NCBI RefSeq assembly: GCF_017874215.1
Contig: NZ_JAGGLB010000003.1
Location: 124,001 to 188,000 of the forward strand
Length of the DNA: 64,000 bases
DNA from: Paenibacillus eucommiae
GTDB taxonomy: Bacteria; Bacillota; Bacilli; Paenibacillales; NBRC-103111
Direction: 5' to 3'
A program made the position numbers and the translations under genes. A model generated the notes under the pieces. It made no database searches. It saw only the letters and a list, made by a program, of their open reading frames with translations, and was not told the DNA's origin. The first letter of the stretch is position 1, and every line of letters begins with the position of its first letter. Positions 35,062 through 44,075 of this stretch are shown here, piece after piece.

Positions 35062-35105
35062 CGAAGATGTACAAGGAGCTGCCGAGACAGCTCCCACATC
35101 GTTCG
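35062..35105 (-). terminator. Long hairpin downstream of the DUF998 gene
   Basis: GGAGCTG pairs with CAGCTCC, and an outer CGAAGATGT pairs with ACATCGTTCG with one bulge. It is about 50 bases after the DUF998 stop. There is no immediate T-run, so the terminator role is tentative. Confidence 0.5.
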
Positions 35106-35153
35106 TATAGAACACCTTATGGCTGAAGTGGGAGAGGATATCTCTTGTTGAAC

Positions 35154-35807
35154 CTATGCCTGAAAGGTTTCAACACGTAATCTCGCGGCAAGAACTGAAA
35201 CCCAACCGAAGGCAACAATTCCAGCGCTCCCCATAATAACGCCGATCCAAGTACCGATACTCGAGCCTATAATAATGAGCACTGGCGCGAGGATACAAGA
35301 TGCAATACAATAAATACTCCAACCACGCTCGCCTTGTGTAGCAAACCGACGTGCAAAAACAATGCTTGCCGCAATTAGACAAATAAAAGCCGTAAAGAAT
35401 GCCAGGGAATGGAGTGCTGCATGGCCGCTCATCGATGTTGGCATTCCGGCAGGAGCACCTGGGGGAAAGCTGAGGCCAGGATCTGGGCGAAACAGACCTG
35501 CCAGGATCATGCCAATCCCATAGATTCCAATGAGCATCGAACCCCACTTGCCTCCCTTACGCCCTCGCAGCAAACGGCGCACTCCAATCGCTGCACATAC
35601 AGCAAGCAATCCTGTTATGAAGAAATTAGCGCTTTGAATCCATCCCAAATCCCCCAACGTAAGGGTACTGATGGCATGGCGCCTGATATCGAATCCTGTA
35701 CGTGTAAACGATTGAATAATGGCTGCAATGTAGAACAGCGGTGTGGAAACAACCCCACCCATCAGAAGAAGACGAATCGTCCTCGTATTCCGCTTATTTG
35801 TAATCAT
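35154..35807 (-). CDS. DUF998 family integral membrane protein
   Basis: 217 residues with six hydrophobic helices. DIRRHAISTLTLGDLGWIQSANF after the first helix and the segment LFRPDPGLSFPPG followed by SGHAALHSL are typical of DUF998. Function unknown. Monocistronic; ribosome site GAGAGGGG lies before the ATG at 35807. Confidence 0.88.
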   Translation of the reverse strand: MITNKRNTRTIRLLLMGGVVSTPLFYIAAIIQSFTRTGFDIRRHAISTLTLGDLGWIQSANFFITGLLAVCAAIGVRRLLRGRKGGKWGSMLIGIYGIGMILAGLFRPDPGLSFPPGAPAGMPTSMSGHAALHSLAFFTAFICLIAASIVFARRFATQGERGWSIYCIASCILAPVLIIIGSSIGTWIGVIMGSAGIVAFGWVSVLAARLRVETFQA

Positions 35808-35860
35808 AATAATCTTTTTCCCCTCTCATTGTCCATTTAGCTACGTCCCCATATCCACTG

Positions 35861-36064
35861 TCACAACGATGATGGAGACGTCTTCGGTTGGATGAATTCA
35901 GTTGGCTTTGTTGTTAGCCGTTGTCCGCGGCCTAAGATCACAGGATGGACCCAGGTCCGGTATTCGTCGATGAGATGATGCTTCATCAGTGTTTGTGCAA
36001 AATCGCCAGGCGCCTGCATGACGCCATTCAACGTAATGAATGGCTGCATGATGATTTTCCCCAT
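35861..36064 (-). pseudogene. Remnant of a dihydrofolate-reductase-like (RibD C-terminal) gene with internal deletion
   Basis: The first 20 codons (MGKIIMQPFITLNGVMQAPG) match the N-terminus of the YwjB/YyaP-type reductase-like family. They run straight into DFAQTLMKHHLIDEYRTWVHPVILGRG, which belongs near residue 120-150 of the same family, followed by a shifted tail. Roughly 100 residues are missing, so no nucleotide-binding fold remains. The ribosome site AAAGGAC and start are intact. Confidence 0.75.
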
Positions 36065-36085
36065 TTTTATCCCTGTCCTTTCGTG

Positions 36086-36250
36086 TCATGCGGTCGATTC
36101 AGACAGTTGCGTATCTCCCGGATGTCCATCATCCAGGGTCAACTGAACTTCGCCGTTATAAAGACAACGAATGAGAGAATGGCAAATCGACATCCACGAG
36201 TCAGTAATAAATGGAACTTTGATACTCGGCTTGTTGAGTGATCGTACCAT
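36086..36250 (-). other. Unrecognised 54-codon frame upstream of the reductase remnant
   Basis: An ATG-started frame ends 22 bases before the remnant gene. It lacks a ribosome site and I recognise no family. It could be a decayed piece of the gene once upstream, or chance. Confidence 0.25.
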
Positions 36251-36263
36251 TTCAGGTTAAAGT

Positions 36264-36297
36264 AAAAAAACGCCAAGCCGGATTAAGGGCTTAGCGT
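36264..36297 (-). terminator. Terminator of the short-chain dehydrogenase gene
   Basis: On the minus strand ACGCTAAGCCC and GGCTTGGCGT pair around a short loop and run into seven T residues. It is the first good terminator after the stop at 36490. Confidence 0.75.
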
Positions 36298-36363
36298 ATA
36301 TTTTCGTTAATTATCTAAAGTATGAAAAACCTTTGAAATAAAAGGCTCTGCACATTGTTTACA

Positions 36364-36388
36364 TGTATTCAATGTATTCAATGTATTC
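36364..36388. repeat. Three tandem copies of a 9-base unit
   Basis: TGTATTC occurs three times at a 9-base period (TGTATTCAA twice, then TGTATTCAT) in the tail between the SDR stop and its terminator. No known function. Confidence 0.7.
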
Positions 36389-36489
36389 ATGGGGGAGCAT
36401 CACAACAAGCAGTGACAAAACCGGAACAATAAAGTCTTGGCCTGAAGCAGAACATATTGCACAAATCACTAGCAATACCTCTGGCATTA

Positions 36490-37209
36490 TTATGCATTCA
36501 AATCCGTCATTGCTGGAATATGAATTTCTTTGACACAGGAGACCCTAGAGAGGTTGACGACACATTTCACAATTGAGACAATATCCTGTACAGGAATTCT
36601 TGTGCCGCTATATGCAGCAATCGCTTTGTCGACACCATCCTCATAAGGAATTTCTGCTGCCAGCTCGCCCGGATTCACACAGGTAACCGCAATGCCATCC
36701 TTACGAACATGCTCTCGCAGTGCATGAGTAATGCCACGCAGACCGAACTTGGAAGCCACAAATGATACCTGGGCGTTATTCGTATGGTCCAGTCCTGCTG
36801 TGGAACCAATAAGAATAATTTTACCTGCTTCCGATTTGCGAAGATTAGGCAGTGCAGCCTGTATGCAGGTAATTGTTGAAGTTATATTCACATTAATAAT
36901 GTTGGCAATGTCACTCGCCTCATCCTTGTCAAAAGTATAGTGAGCCTCAAACCCTTCTTTCTCCCAAATTCCTACGTTATAGACTAGAACATCGATCTTC
37001 TCCATTTGAATGCCCTTTGATAGGACTTGTGCGGCATCCGGCTGCGCCAGATCTGCTGCAATCCATATCCGCTTTATGCCATCATTAATATCCAGACTGC
37101 CCGGCCTGCTTCTGGAGACGATCCATACTTGATCGCCATGCTCGGGCAACCCTTTCACAAATGCATCTCCCAGACCTTTACTAGCCCCCAAAATAAGATA
37201 ACTTCTCAT
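36490..37209 (-). CDS. Short-chain dehydrogenase/reductase lacking the catalytic tyrosine
   Basis: 239 residues with the NAD(P) motif LGASKGLG at the start, VYNVG in place of NNAG near residue 77, and Ser136 in ILIGSTAG. The YxxxK catalytic motif reads F150-V-A-S-K154, so the proton-donating Tyr is replaced by Phe (codon TTT). The fold and Lys are intact. Either an inactive or binding SDR, or a changed mechanism. It is monocistronic with AAAGGGA before the ATG. Confidence 0.85.
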   Translation of the reverse strand: MRSYLILGASKGLGDAFVKGLPEHGDQVWIVSRSRPGSLDINDGIKRIWIAADLAQPDAAQVLSKGIQMEKIDVLVYNVGIWEKEGFEAHYTFDKDEASDIANIINVNITSTITCIQAALPNLRKSEAGKIILIGSTAGLDHTNNAQVSFVASKFGLRGITHALREHVRKDGIAVTCVNPGELAAEIPYEDGVDKAIAAYSGTRIPVQDIVSIVKCVVNLSRVSCVKEIHIPAMTDLNA

Positions 37210-37371
37210 ACTGTATCCCTTTCCATGTTAATCGTTATCATATTCAAGTGTACAATATTAGCCATGGACTCTCCACCGCTCTCAATACCTTTCTCCTTTA
37301 GAGTAGAAGAACCGCTATTTCACTTCCTGTTTAGAAATGCTTCGTTTATCTAATTGCATCTTATCGAACAT

Positions 37372-38268
37372 CTAATAACGTGTCTGCTCAATCCCCACTA
37401 ATTTCTGTAAAGTGGCAATATTATCCTGAAGAAAAGACTGATTTTTTTCGACACCTCTGTTTTTGCACCAAACAATTGCACTGAAAGCATCGTAAAGATC
37501 ATAGAATGGTAACACTGACTCCAGATTCACCATAGGGCGAATCGTTCGATACCCATCAATATACGGTAGCTTTGTTCTCGGGTTTACTCCCCAAATATAT
37601 CGGTTGATTTTTGTAAAGTCTATTTCAGAGGATGCACCACGGGCACTCTCGAAATCAATAATGCCAGTGACCTTGTTATCATTCACCAATATATTACCAG
37701 GTCTAAAATCCATATGAACAATGCATGGCCCGTCAGGTTCTGGTAAAGCTGAAAATACGCCATCAAAGTGAAGAATACATCTTTCATACAGCTCTGGATC
37801 GAGAATCTCTTTGCAAGGCTCTTTCCACTTTTCAAAATTACCTTTGATATGTAGTCTCCAATTATTTGGGTCAACAATCTTAAATCCATCAGTCACATGG
37901 TAACCGTAACCTGGAGTTTTAACCTCATGAAGCATCGCATGAAACACGCCAATTTGAAAAGATAGTTTCTCATCAATATCTTCTGTACAAGGTATGCCTT
38001 GAATCGCCGAAAGAAGCAATGCTCCAGTAGTAAATTCATCCCCATCCCAAAAATCCAATACTTTAGGAACAGGTATTACGTCCTTCAATGTTTCAAGCAT
38101 TTGAAATTCACGATATAGTTTATCCTTGTTAAATGGAATTTTTACATACACTTTTTCTCCGTTGGCGAGAGTAAGTTTGTATACATCAGAACTAAATGAA
38201 TCTGGAACATCTTCTACATTCAAGACGTTCAGCTTTAACTTTTCAATAACGTTTAGAATGGAACTCAT
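37372..38268 (-). CDS. Aminoglycoside phosphotransferase (APH)-family protein
   Basis: 298 residues with the APH/ChoK kinase-like fold: VYVKIPFNKDKLYREFQML (ATP lysine), CIVHMDFRPGNILVNDNKVTGIIDFESA (catalytic HxDxxxxN and IDxE). The start is the ATG at 38268 with GAGGAGG, nine codons inside a longer frame. The substrate could be a drug or a metabolite such as choline or a sugar. The divergence from known resistance enzymes does not allow a resistance call. Confidence 0.85.
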   Translation of the reverse strand: MSSILNVIEKLKLNVLNVEDVPDSFSSDVYKLTLANGEKVYVKIPFNKDKLYREFQMLETLKDVIPVPKVLDFWDGDEFTTGALLLSAIQGIPCTEDIDEKLSFQIGVFHAMLHEVKTPGYGYHVTDGFKIVDPNNWRLHIKGNFEKWKEPCKEILDPELYERCILHFDGVFSALPEPDGPCIVHMDFRPGNILVNDNKVTGIIDFESARGASSEIDFTKINRYIWGVNPRTKLPYIDGYRTIRPMVNLESVLPFYDLYDAFSAIVWCKNRGVEKNQSFLQDNIATLQKLVGIEQTRY

Positions 38269-38408
38269 AAAGTACCTCCTCGTTTTGGATTGCAAAACGA
38301 TAATCCCGATTAAAAACCTTTGACTTGCTCGGGACTCTTGGCATTCCCTGGAATAAACCGAATTAAACCCAATCTCTTACATATATCATATTCTTGATCC
38401 AGAACCAA

Positions 38409-38428
38409 GACCCCTTTTTAGAGGGGTC
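38409..38428 (+). terminator. Hairpin with T-rich tail between two APH genes
   Basis: GACCCCT and AGGGGTC pair around a six-base loop, followed by ATTTTCTTTTT on the plus strand. A 36-codon plus-strand frame (38455-38565) follows it and overlaps the end of the next gene; I cannot support it as a gene. Confidence 0.45.
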
Positions 38429-38540
38429 ATTTTCTTTTTCAAGAGGGATTTCGAATGCGAATCATCAAGACAAAGCAGGTTATTGACGTATTGCGCCGTG
38501 CAGAAGCACTTCCGGCGGTACTTCTCGATCTGGTCGATGA

Positions 38541-39548
38541 CTACTTCTTGCTGCCCATTTCATAGATTTTTTGGAGCGTCTGGATTTGCTTCTTCTTCTC
38601 GTCATCGTCCTCTGTGTGGAGATACCCCTCCACAAGCCTGTACCCGAATGCGAGAAGGATCAGCTCGTAGACGCAATGATCGGCGATAGAGGATACATCC
38701 GAATACTCCGAAAAGCCTTTGTAATACGCGGGGACACATCGCTGGTAGTATTCGACCATGTGATCGATATCCGCTTCATCCGCAATCAGGCTTGCGAGAT
38801 CCTCTCCCAGGTAGCCCCATCCGGATGTATCCCAGTCGATGAGCGTGATTTTCCCGTCAGCATAGATCAGGTTGGTCACCCAGAAGTCCCGGTGGCATAG
38901 CACGAGAGGCAACTTTTCGATGCGGGCGAGTATCTCGTCTGCGCGCTCATCGATGTCGATGAGCATTTGCCGCACGTGCTGCGAGAATTCACAGCCCTCC
39001 GAGCGTATATAATCGTAGACGATCGGCCATGACCGGTAATGCAGATACGTATTCTTCATGAGATCCACATGGCTCAGGTTGGTCAGGCTCTGCAGCACAG
39101 CGGGTTTCTCCACATACAGCTTGCCTTGATAGCGTCCTAACTCCAGCGCAGCCTGTTCATACATGTCACCGGTCAAATCTAAACCGGTTACGCCATCGAT
39201 AAATTCCAGCCACAGCTGGAATTTATTTTCTTCGGCATTGATCTCGGCGTGATAACATGTCGGCCAGCGGAAGGCATCCGAGAACGTCACTCCCAAGTCA
39301 GACGCATAGAGATCATACTCCCGGCGCCATGAACCCGGATCGCCGTAACGATCCCATTTCTTCTGGATTTTCAGCACGATACGGTACGGCAATTTTTCGC
39401 CATCCGCGGTTTCGGCGATCCCCGTTACCAAGTACACATCTCCCACAGTTCCGCCCCGTAACGGCATGGTTTGGCAGTCGGCCGAGATGATATCCTTCTT
39501 GAATCGTCGGCTTAAGGCATAGATCAGCGTTTCGAATTTAATATTCAT
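38541..39548 (-). CDS. Second APH-family phosphotransferase
   Basis: 335 residues. The front holds RGGTVGDVYLVTG and LPYRIVLKIQKKW; the catalytic loop is LPLVLCHRDFWVTNLIYADGKITLIDWD-like (CHRDFWVTN and LIDWDTSGWG). It ends in a Lys-rich tail. The start is the ATG at 39548, nine bases after GGAGG; its A-TGA overlap with the stop of the rsgA-like remnant shows the two were once coupled. Substrate unknown. Confidence 0.83.
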   Translation of the reverse strand: MNIKFETLIYALSRRFKKDIISADCQTMPLRGGTVGDVYLVTGIAETADGEKLPYRIVLKIQKKWDRYGDPGSWRREYDLYASDLGVTFSDAFRWPTCYHAEINAEENKFQLWLEFIDGVTGLDLTGDMYEQAALELGRYQGKLYVEKPAVLQSLTNLSHVDLMKNTYLHYRSWPIVYDYIRSEGCEFSQHVRQMLIDIDERADEILARIEKLPLVLCHRDFWVTNLIYADGKITLIDWDTSGWGYLGEDLASLIADEADIDHMVEYYQRCVPAYYKGFSEYSDVSSIADHCVYELILLAFGYRLVEGYLHTEDDDEKKKQIQTLQKIYEMGSKK

Positions 39549-39729
39549 TTTTTCCATCCTCCGTTTTTCTTCGTTTGCTTGCTCCACATCGTGATCGTTT
39601 TGTTTCGAGCCCTCTTGTCGATGAAGCAACTCGTTTTATCCTGGACATACTTGTTCTCATGCTGCCGGGCAATAATCCGTCGGGAATTGCTTCTATTTCT
39701 GTGTAGCCATAGGTTTTCAAATCCATCAT
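39545..39729 (-). pseudogene. rsgA-like GTPase remnant with internal deletion
   Basis: The first 22 codons (MMDLKTYGYTEIEAIPDGLLPG) look like the N-terminus of a Bacillales RsgA paralogue. After a frame change at about 39662, the frame QHENKYVQDKTSC..NKTITMWSKQTKKNGGWKK looks like the C-terminal tail of the same family, ending in a TGA that overlaps the APH start. The GTPase and zinc domains are gone. The family assignment is from memory of sequence style. Confidence 0.5.
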
Positions 39730-40257
39730 GTTTTTTTTGTTAGCTCCTTTAATGTAGTTTCTTGGACGCAAAAATGCCACGGACAAAGCAGCCTCTAAAG
39801 AAGCTGCTGTCGCGCGGCATCAGGACGCAAAAAAGATACGACCTTCATCGTATCCTGCAAACAGCAATATTCACGAAAGGTTACTTTGGATGGCATAGCA
39901 AATAGTACGGACGTTTTCCGCTTTTTTCACGTATGCCTGCTATTCAGTTTTAAGACCAAACCACCATATAAGTAGTTGCCATTAAAACACATCTCCCTTC
40001 GTGTCAGGAACTTGCTTATCGCTAAGCTGTCTATAAAATAACCTATTTTGGAAAAAAAATCAATGCCTGACAGCGCATATTGTGTCGGCCTTCTCCATCA
40101 AGTCTGCCGTTGATAAAGAACTCGCGAGCATCAAAAGTCAGCGTGAGCGCTTCCTCAAGATCACTTGGAACCCCAAGTGATTAAGCACACCCATCGAAGT
40201 GACTTGTTAAGGTCGATACAATTTTAAGCGATGTGCATCCTTTTGATCATAGGTCCC
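39730..40257. other. Long stretch without an intact gene
   Basis: Apart from the remnant's ribosome site, I see no intact gene. On the minus strand at about 40060-40185 a frame without a start encodes ALTLTFDAREFFINGRLDG, which reads like the tail of a decayed protein that I cannot name. Together with the neighbouring remnant this looks like a gene graveyard. Confidence 0.4.
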
Positions 40258-40680
40258 TCAGTTCCCATCTGCAACAAATTGCTCAATCCGGCTTTTAATA
40301 GAGTCCCGAACGGTACGGAATTGAGCGATAATTTCATCTTCCGTTCCTGTCGCTTCTGCCGGGTCATCAAAACCCCAATGCCATTTGATAACATTTTTGT
40401 TGGAGATCACTGGACAGTGTTCATCGGCATGGCCACATAGAGTAATCACAAAGTCTGCCTGGTTCAAAATATTTGGATCAATAACGTTTGAAGTTTGACC
40501 ACTAATATCTGCGTCGGCTTCTTTCATGACCTGGACGGCACGTGGATTTAATCCATGAGCTTCTAGACCAGCGCTTTTCACATCGTAATGATCACTACCC
40601 AACTTCTTTAACCATCCTTCAGCCATCTGACTGCGACAAGAATTGCCTGTGCAAAGAAAGTAAACTAATTTTTTGTTCAT
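40258..40680 (-). CDS. arsC: Thioredoxin-coupled arsenate reductase (ArsC)
   Basis: 140 residues of the low-molecular-weight phosphatase fold. The P-loop is C10-TGNS-C15-R16 and the redox pair is Cys82 and Cys89 in LCGHADEHC, exactly the three cysteines used by the Staphylococcus pI258/Bacillus ArsC, which reduces arsenate to arsenite with thioredoxin. No arsB or acr3 is next to it, so arsenite export would need a gene elsewhere. The palindrome at 40752-40770 lies upstream. Confidence 0.93.
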   Translation of the reverse strand: MNKKLVYFLCTGNSCRSQMAEGWLKKLGSDHYDVKSAGLEAHGLNPRAVQVMKEADADISGQTSNVIDPNILNQADFVITLCGHADEHCPVISNKNVIKWHWGFDDPAEATGTEDEIIAQFRTVRDSIKSRIEQFVADGN

Positions 40681-40751
40681 ATAAAGTTTCCCTCTTTTCG
40701 TATTTAAAATAAATATATAATTACTTGCTTATTTATATTTTACATGCCTTT

Positions 40752-40770
40752 TGTTAACGCAGTGTTAACA
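40752..40770. promoter_or_regulatory. Perfect 7-5-7 palindrome upstream of arsC
   Basis: TGTTAAC and GTTAACA flank GCAGT, between arsC and a small plus-strand gene. A regulator binding here could serve either gene. I do not recognise the consensus. Confidence 0.55.
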
Positions 40771-40880
40771 TGAGGAGATTTTTTCACCGTGAAATGAAAA
40801 CTCCTTGAGGGGACAAAATTCATATTTGAGAATGAAAAATTTCAAAGAAGGGAATTATTTTTGTATAGGAGTGATTCTCT

Positions 40881-41111
40881 GTGCTGATTAAAAAAATAGT
40901 AGTCTGCTCATCAGTCTTTATTTTTCTACTTCTACTTGGAGGTTTAATGAATAATCAGTTGGAAAGAAAAAGGTTTGAAAAAATAATTCGCCCCTTGTCT
41001 ACATCATCATATTCGCTTTATTCAGCATCTTATTCTAAGAGTGACCAGATATTCCCACCATTTCAACCACGAGAATATGTTCGAATTATAAAGATACCTA
41101 GACACAACTAA
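40881..41111 (+). CDS. Possible small membrane-anchored protein
   Basis: 76 residues from a GTG with AGGAG nine bases upstream. One hydrophobic helix at residues 5-24 is followed by a basic, Ser/Tyr-rich tail ending IKIPRHN. No family recognised. The good ribosome site and signal-anchor pattern support it; short length and lack of a homologue argue caution. Confidence 0.45.
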   Translation: MLIKKIVVCSSVFIFLLLLGGLMNNQLERKRFEKIIRPLSTSSYSLYSASYSKSDQIFPPFQPREYVRIIKIPRHN

Positions 41112-41139
41112 ACATGTATCCAACTCTGCAAAAATAAGA

Positions 41140-41478
41140 TTATTCTGGATGCAGCAGCTTTTTCTTCTCGTCAGAGGACTCATAGGCCTTCAATACAGAA
41201 GAGAGTAATCCGGGAAACCGGAATTCCAGATCTTCTGTTCGCAGGGATAGGAAACGCTGAGTACCTTGAACGCGAACGTTTACGATGCCGGCCTCCCTTA
41301 ATGTTCGAGCATGATGGGAAAGTGTGGATTTCACAACCGGTACTTCTATGTCCCCGCAAGTTCTCTCTTCCCCGTTACAGATTTCAGAGATGATTAACAA
41401 ACGAATGGGATCGCTTAAGGCATACAGAACATTGGACAAATGAATTTCTTCCCGTTCTGGATGATACAAAATTTTCAT
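41140..41478 (-). CDS. ArsR-family regulator facing an MFS pump
   Basis: 112 residues with LYALSDPIRLLIISEICNGEERTCGDIEV and the recognition part VVKSTLSHHARTLREAGIVNVR, then a wing around QGTQRFLSLR. One cysteine in ERTCGD precedes the recognition helix, but the ELCVCDL metal box is not complete. The divergent pump gene and an overlapping palindrome suggest it represses that gene. Confidence 0.9.
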   Translation of the reverse strand: MKILYHPEREEIHLSNVLYALSDPIRLLIISEICNGEERTCGDIEVPVVKSTLSHHARTLREAGIVNVRVQGTQRFLSLRTEDLEFRFPGLLSSVLKAYESSDEKKKLLHPE

Positions 41479-41508
41479 AATAACCCCCCTGTTTTTTTCA
41501 GCTCATGA

Positions 41509-41560
41509 TTGAATTATAGCACAACACATGCTATACTTCCATTGTTCGATAACAATCGAA
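41509..41560. promoter_or_regulatory. Overlapping divergent promoters and ArsR-type operator
   Basis: On the plus strand TTGAAT (41509-41514), 17 bases and TATACT (41532-41537) serve the pump. On the minus strand TGCTATAAT forms an extended -10 for arsR. TTCGAT-AACA-ATCGAA (41545-41560) is a perfect 6-4-6 palindrome just after the pump start point. Confidence 0.72.
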
Positions 41561-41587
41561 AAATAGAACTAGCATGGAGGGAACTCA

Positions 41588-42963
41588 ATGACAATCCAAA
41601 CTACGCATAAGTCTACCAAGGCCGCGGAGCAGGGAACTATAAAAGAAGGAGTCGTTATTCTCCTGCTCGGAATATCAATCGTGCTCGTCATCATGAACAC
41701 GATGATGTTTAATTTAGCTTTGCCGGACGTTGCTGAAGCCTTCAATTTATCGCCTTCTTCCACCTCGTGGATCGTTACGGGCTATTCCATCGTATTCGCT
41801 CTCACTTCAATTACTTACAGCCGATTAGCTGATTTCGTTCCAATCCGAAGGCTCTTCATTATCGGGATATTATCACTTAGCCTTGCAGCTATCGCCGGAT
41901 TATTCAGCAACAGCTTCATCATGCTGCTAATCGTCCGTATCCTTCAAGCATCTGGCGCGGGCTCGATTCCGGCCTTGTCCCTGGTCTTAATATCCCGTTA
42001 CATCCCAATTGAGCGACGTGGTAAAGCAATGGCCATGATCATGTCATCGGTATCACTCGGCCTTGGTTTAGGTCCTGTTGTTGGTGGAGCGATCGTCGAG
42101 TTTCTCGGCTGGCATATTTTATTTGTCGTGACTGCGGTAACTTTGCTGTTAGTGCCTGTATTTGTAGTTCTCATTCCTAAGGAGAAACCGCAGAAAGGTT
42201 CTTTTGACGTTCTTGGCGCACTATTTATTAGCGTTGGAACGACGGGACTTCTTCTTTTTTTAACTAATCATTCCTGGGTTGCACTGGTTTCTGGGCTTAT
42301 CGCACTTGTCCTGTTTACTGTTCGTATTCGCTCGGCAAGGATCCTTTCGTCCTCCCTGCTCTATTCCTAAATCGTTCCTATCTTATTCTAGGGGCAGTCG
42401 GTATCGTCGCGTATTTCTGCAGCTTTGCAACATTATTCCTAATGCCACAAATCCTTGTTAAGCAATATAGCCTTAGTGCCATTGGAGCCGGACTCGTGAT
42501 TTTCCCAGGGGCGTTATTAGCCATGTTCGTGTCTCGACGTGCGGGACGTATTATCGATGCACAGGGGAACAGCTCAATTATCCGATATATTCCGCTGCTT
42601 CTTTTGTCATCCGTCATTTTGTTCGCTTTGTTCGAAGGGGTTTCTTATCTAGCGATCATGTTCATTTACATGTTAATGAGCATTAGCTTCACGATCTTAA
42701 CGAGCAGCATTTCAAATGAAATGTCCAGAATACTGCTGCCTTCGCAGATTGGATCCGGATTGGGATTGTTTCAGCTGCTCCAATTTTTCAGCGGTGCTTT
42801 CGGAGTTGCTATTACCGCCAGTGCCCTTGTTTGGCAAAAAAATCTCCCGCTATCCAATGCTTTCAGCAATATCTACTGGGGGATGGCAATCGTTGTTATT
42901 CTAGCTATCGGCTGCTCGGTCGTTTACCTCCGATCTGCATTGCGAAGACCTCAGGCTTCATAA
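41588..42963 (+). pseudogene. TetA(L)-like 14-TM MFS transporter, frameshifted
   Basis: The first frame (41588-42370) gives the N-terminal half with LPDVAEAFNLSPSSTSWIVTGY, YSRLADFVPIRRL and a motif-C-like GLGLGPVVGGAI. It then runs into a stop after ARILSSSLLYS. In the next frame, KDPFVLPALFLNRSYLILGAVGIVAYF continues the family sequence (Bacillus TetA(L) has TDPFVDPGLGKN here) through to 42963. One missing base near 42340, in GGCAAGGATCC, explains the break. It could be a true null mutation or a base-calling error; either way one gene is meant. Confidence 0.8.
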
Positions 42964-43029
42964 CATTCTTGAATCCAATTAACTCTCCCTGTTTGCAATT
43001 TGCGTGTATCATCTCGCTCTGTATCAGGT

Positions 43030-43071
43030 ACACAGAAAAAACGGTATCCACTGGATACCGTTTTTCTGTGT
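43030..43071. terminator. Bidirectional terminator after the MFS gene
   Basis: ACACAGAAAAAACGGTATCC pairs almost perfectly with its complement GGATACCGTTTTTCTGTGT, with T-runs on both strands. A near copy (ACGGCATC..GGATACCGTTTTTTT) stands at 46066-46092. Confidence 0.9.
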
Positions 43072-43100
43072 AAACTTTGTGAAATTAATAGCATTGCCCA

Positions 43101-43165
43101 CTATTTCTTTGCGATGATCATAAAGCGTTTAGAATTGTTCTTTATTCCTTGCCTGTGAACAATGA
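43101..43165 (-). pseudogene. 3' remnant of a methyltransferase gene
   Basis: The minus-strand frame ends NNSKRFMIIAKK and a stop, almost identical in DNA to the end of the methyltransferase at 46133 (TNSKRFMIIAKK). Only about 20 codons remain. It lies in the same order with a similar terminator, so a second copy of that 3' end once stood here. Confidence 0.75.
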
Positions 43166-43179
43166 TCACACGAATAATT

Positions 43180-44022
43180 TCATGGTTGCGCCCATGAGCT
43201 TCGATATATATCCGTAAATTGTTGTAAGTATGCTGCAGCTCGTGGGGACAACCCATCAAGATATCCCGGCTCTCCGAACCATGGTTGATTTGAAAAAGAA
43301 TCATAGATTGGCTGACTTAACGGAGTATATGTCAGCATCAACGAACGTCGTGAAATCTCCTTATAATAACGGCCGCGATGCAGACCAAACGGATTGAAAA
43401 TGACCGCATCGCCGGCCTTTAACGCGATGCGCATCGCATTAGGCATACCCTCTTCCCGATTATGACTCTTATTGTCTTTATAGCGGATATAGTTCTCTTC
43501 CGGACTATCGTTGCGATTTATCGAATAAGGTACATATTCGAGATCATCATTATCAATGAGCGAGATTTGAAGTTGAATGCCTTTGTAGGAGCCATCACTT
43601 TTCCATACTTGTTCTAAGAGCTTTTTTTCTTCCTGTTCGTCCTTGACTACGAATTGCGAATCACGATGCCACTCCCCTTCTTGGCTGGTAAATTGCGGAT
43701 TTGCATAATAAGTCGTAGAGCGGAACAGGGATGGACCGGCAAAAATTTGCTCGACCGAGCCCAGACAACGAGGATCGGCAATGGTTTCCATAATGACATT
43801 AAAATGTTCCCTTGTATCCCGGTGCCACCTGGGATCGTTAAGATGCCTCATAGCTAAGAAATCTGTATTTGGATTTTGCCGATAGTGCTCCTCCATAAAC
43901 TGTTCCAGCACATAATTGCTCGACGTTAAAAGCGTTTCCAACTGTTTCCCGCTAAACAACTGAGGCAAAATGAGATAACCCTCTTCCGTAAATTGACGAT
44001 ATGCAGATTTTAATTGAAACAT
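43180..44022 (-). CDS. Phytanoyl-CoA dioxygenase (PhyH) family protein
   Basis: 280 residues of the Fe(II)/2-oxoglutarate dioxygenase fold. The metal ligands are visible as H-x-D in GEWHRDSQF and the distal His in NPFGLHRGRYY; the Arg after RRSLMLTY likely binds 2-oxoglutarate. Paenibacillus PhyH proteins often accompany sugar ABC transporters. Here it follows the binding lipoprotein gene by about 50 bases on the same strand, so a shared operon is likely. Start at 44022 with GGAGGAG; an in-frame ATG at 44055 lacks one. Substrate unknown. Confidence 0.87.
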   Translation of the reverse strand: MFQLKSAYRQFTEEGYLILPQLFSGKQLETLLTSSNYVLEQFMEEHYRQNPNTDFLAMRHLNDPRWHRDTREHFNVIMETIADPRCLGSVEQIFAGPSLFRSTTYYANPQFTSQEGEWHRDSQFVVKDEQEEKKLLEQVWKSDGSYKGIQLQISLIDNDDLEYVPYSINRNDSPEENYIRYKDNKSHNREEGMPNAMRIALKAGDAVIFNPFGLHRGRYYKEISRRSLMLTYTPLSQPIYDSFSNQPWFGEPGYLDGLSPRAAAYLQQFTDIYRSSWAQP

Positions 44023-44075
44023 ATGCTCTCCTCCATAATTGTTTTCTTTTTGCAAATCTACTAGGTTGTTGTAGT

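Noticed and set aside
38541..39548. The kinase-like genes as proven aminoglycoside resistance genes
   Set aside because: The three APH-family proteins keep the fold and catalytic loop but show no sequence feature that fixes an antibiotic substrate.
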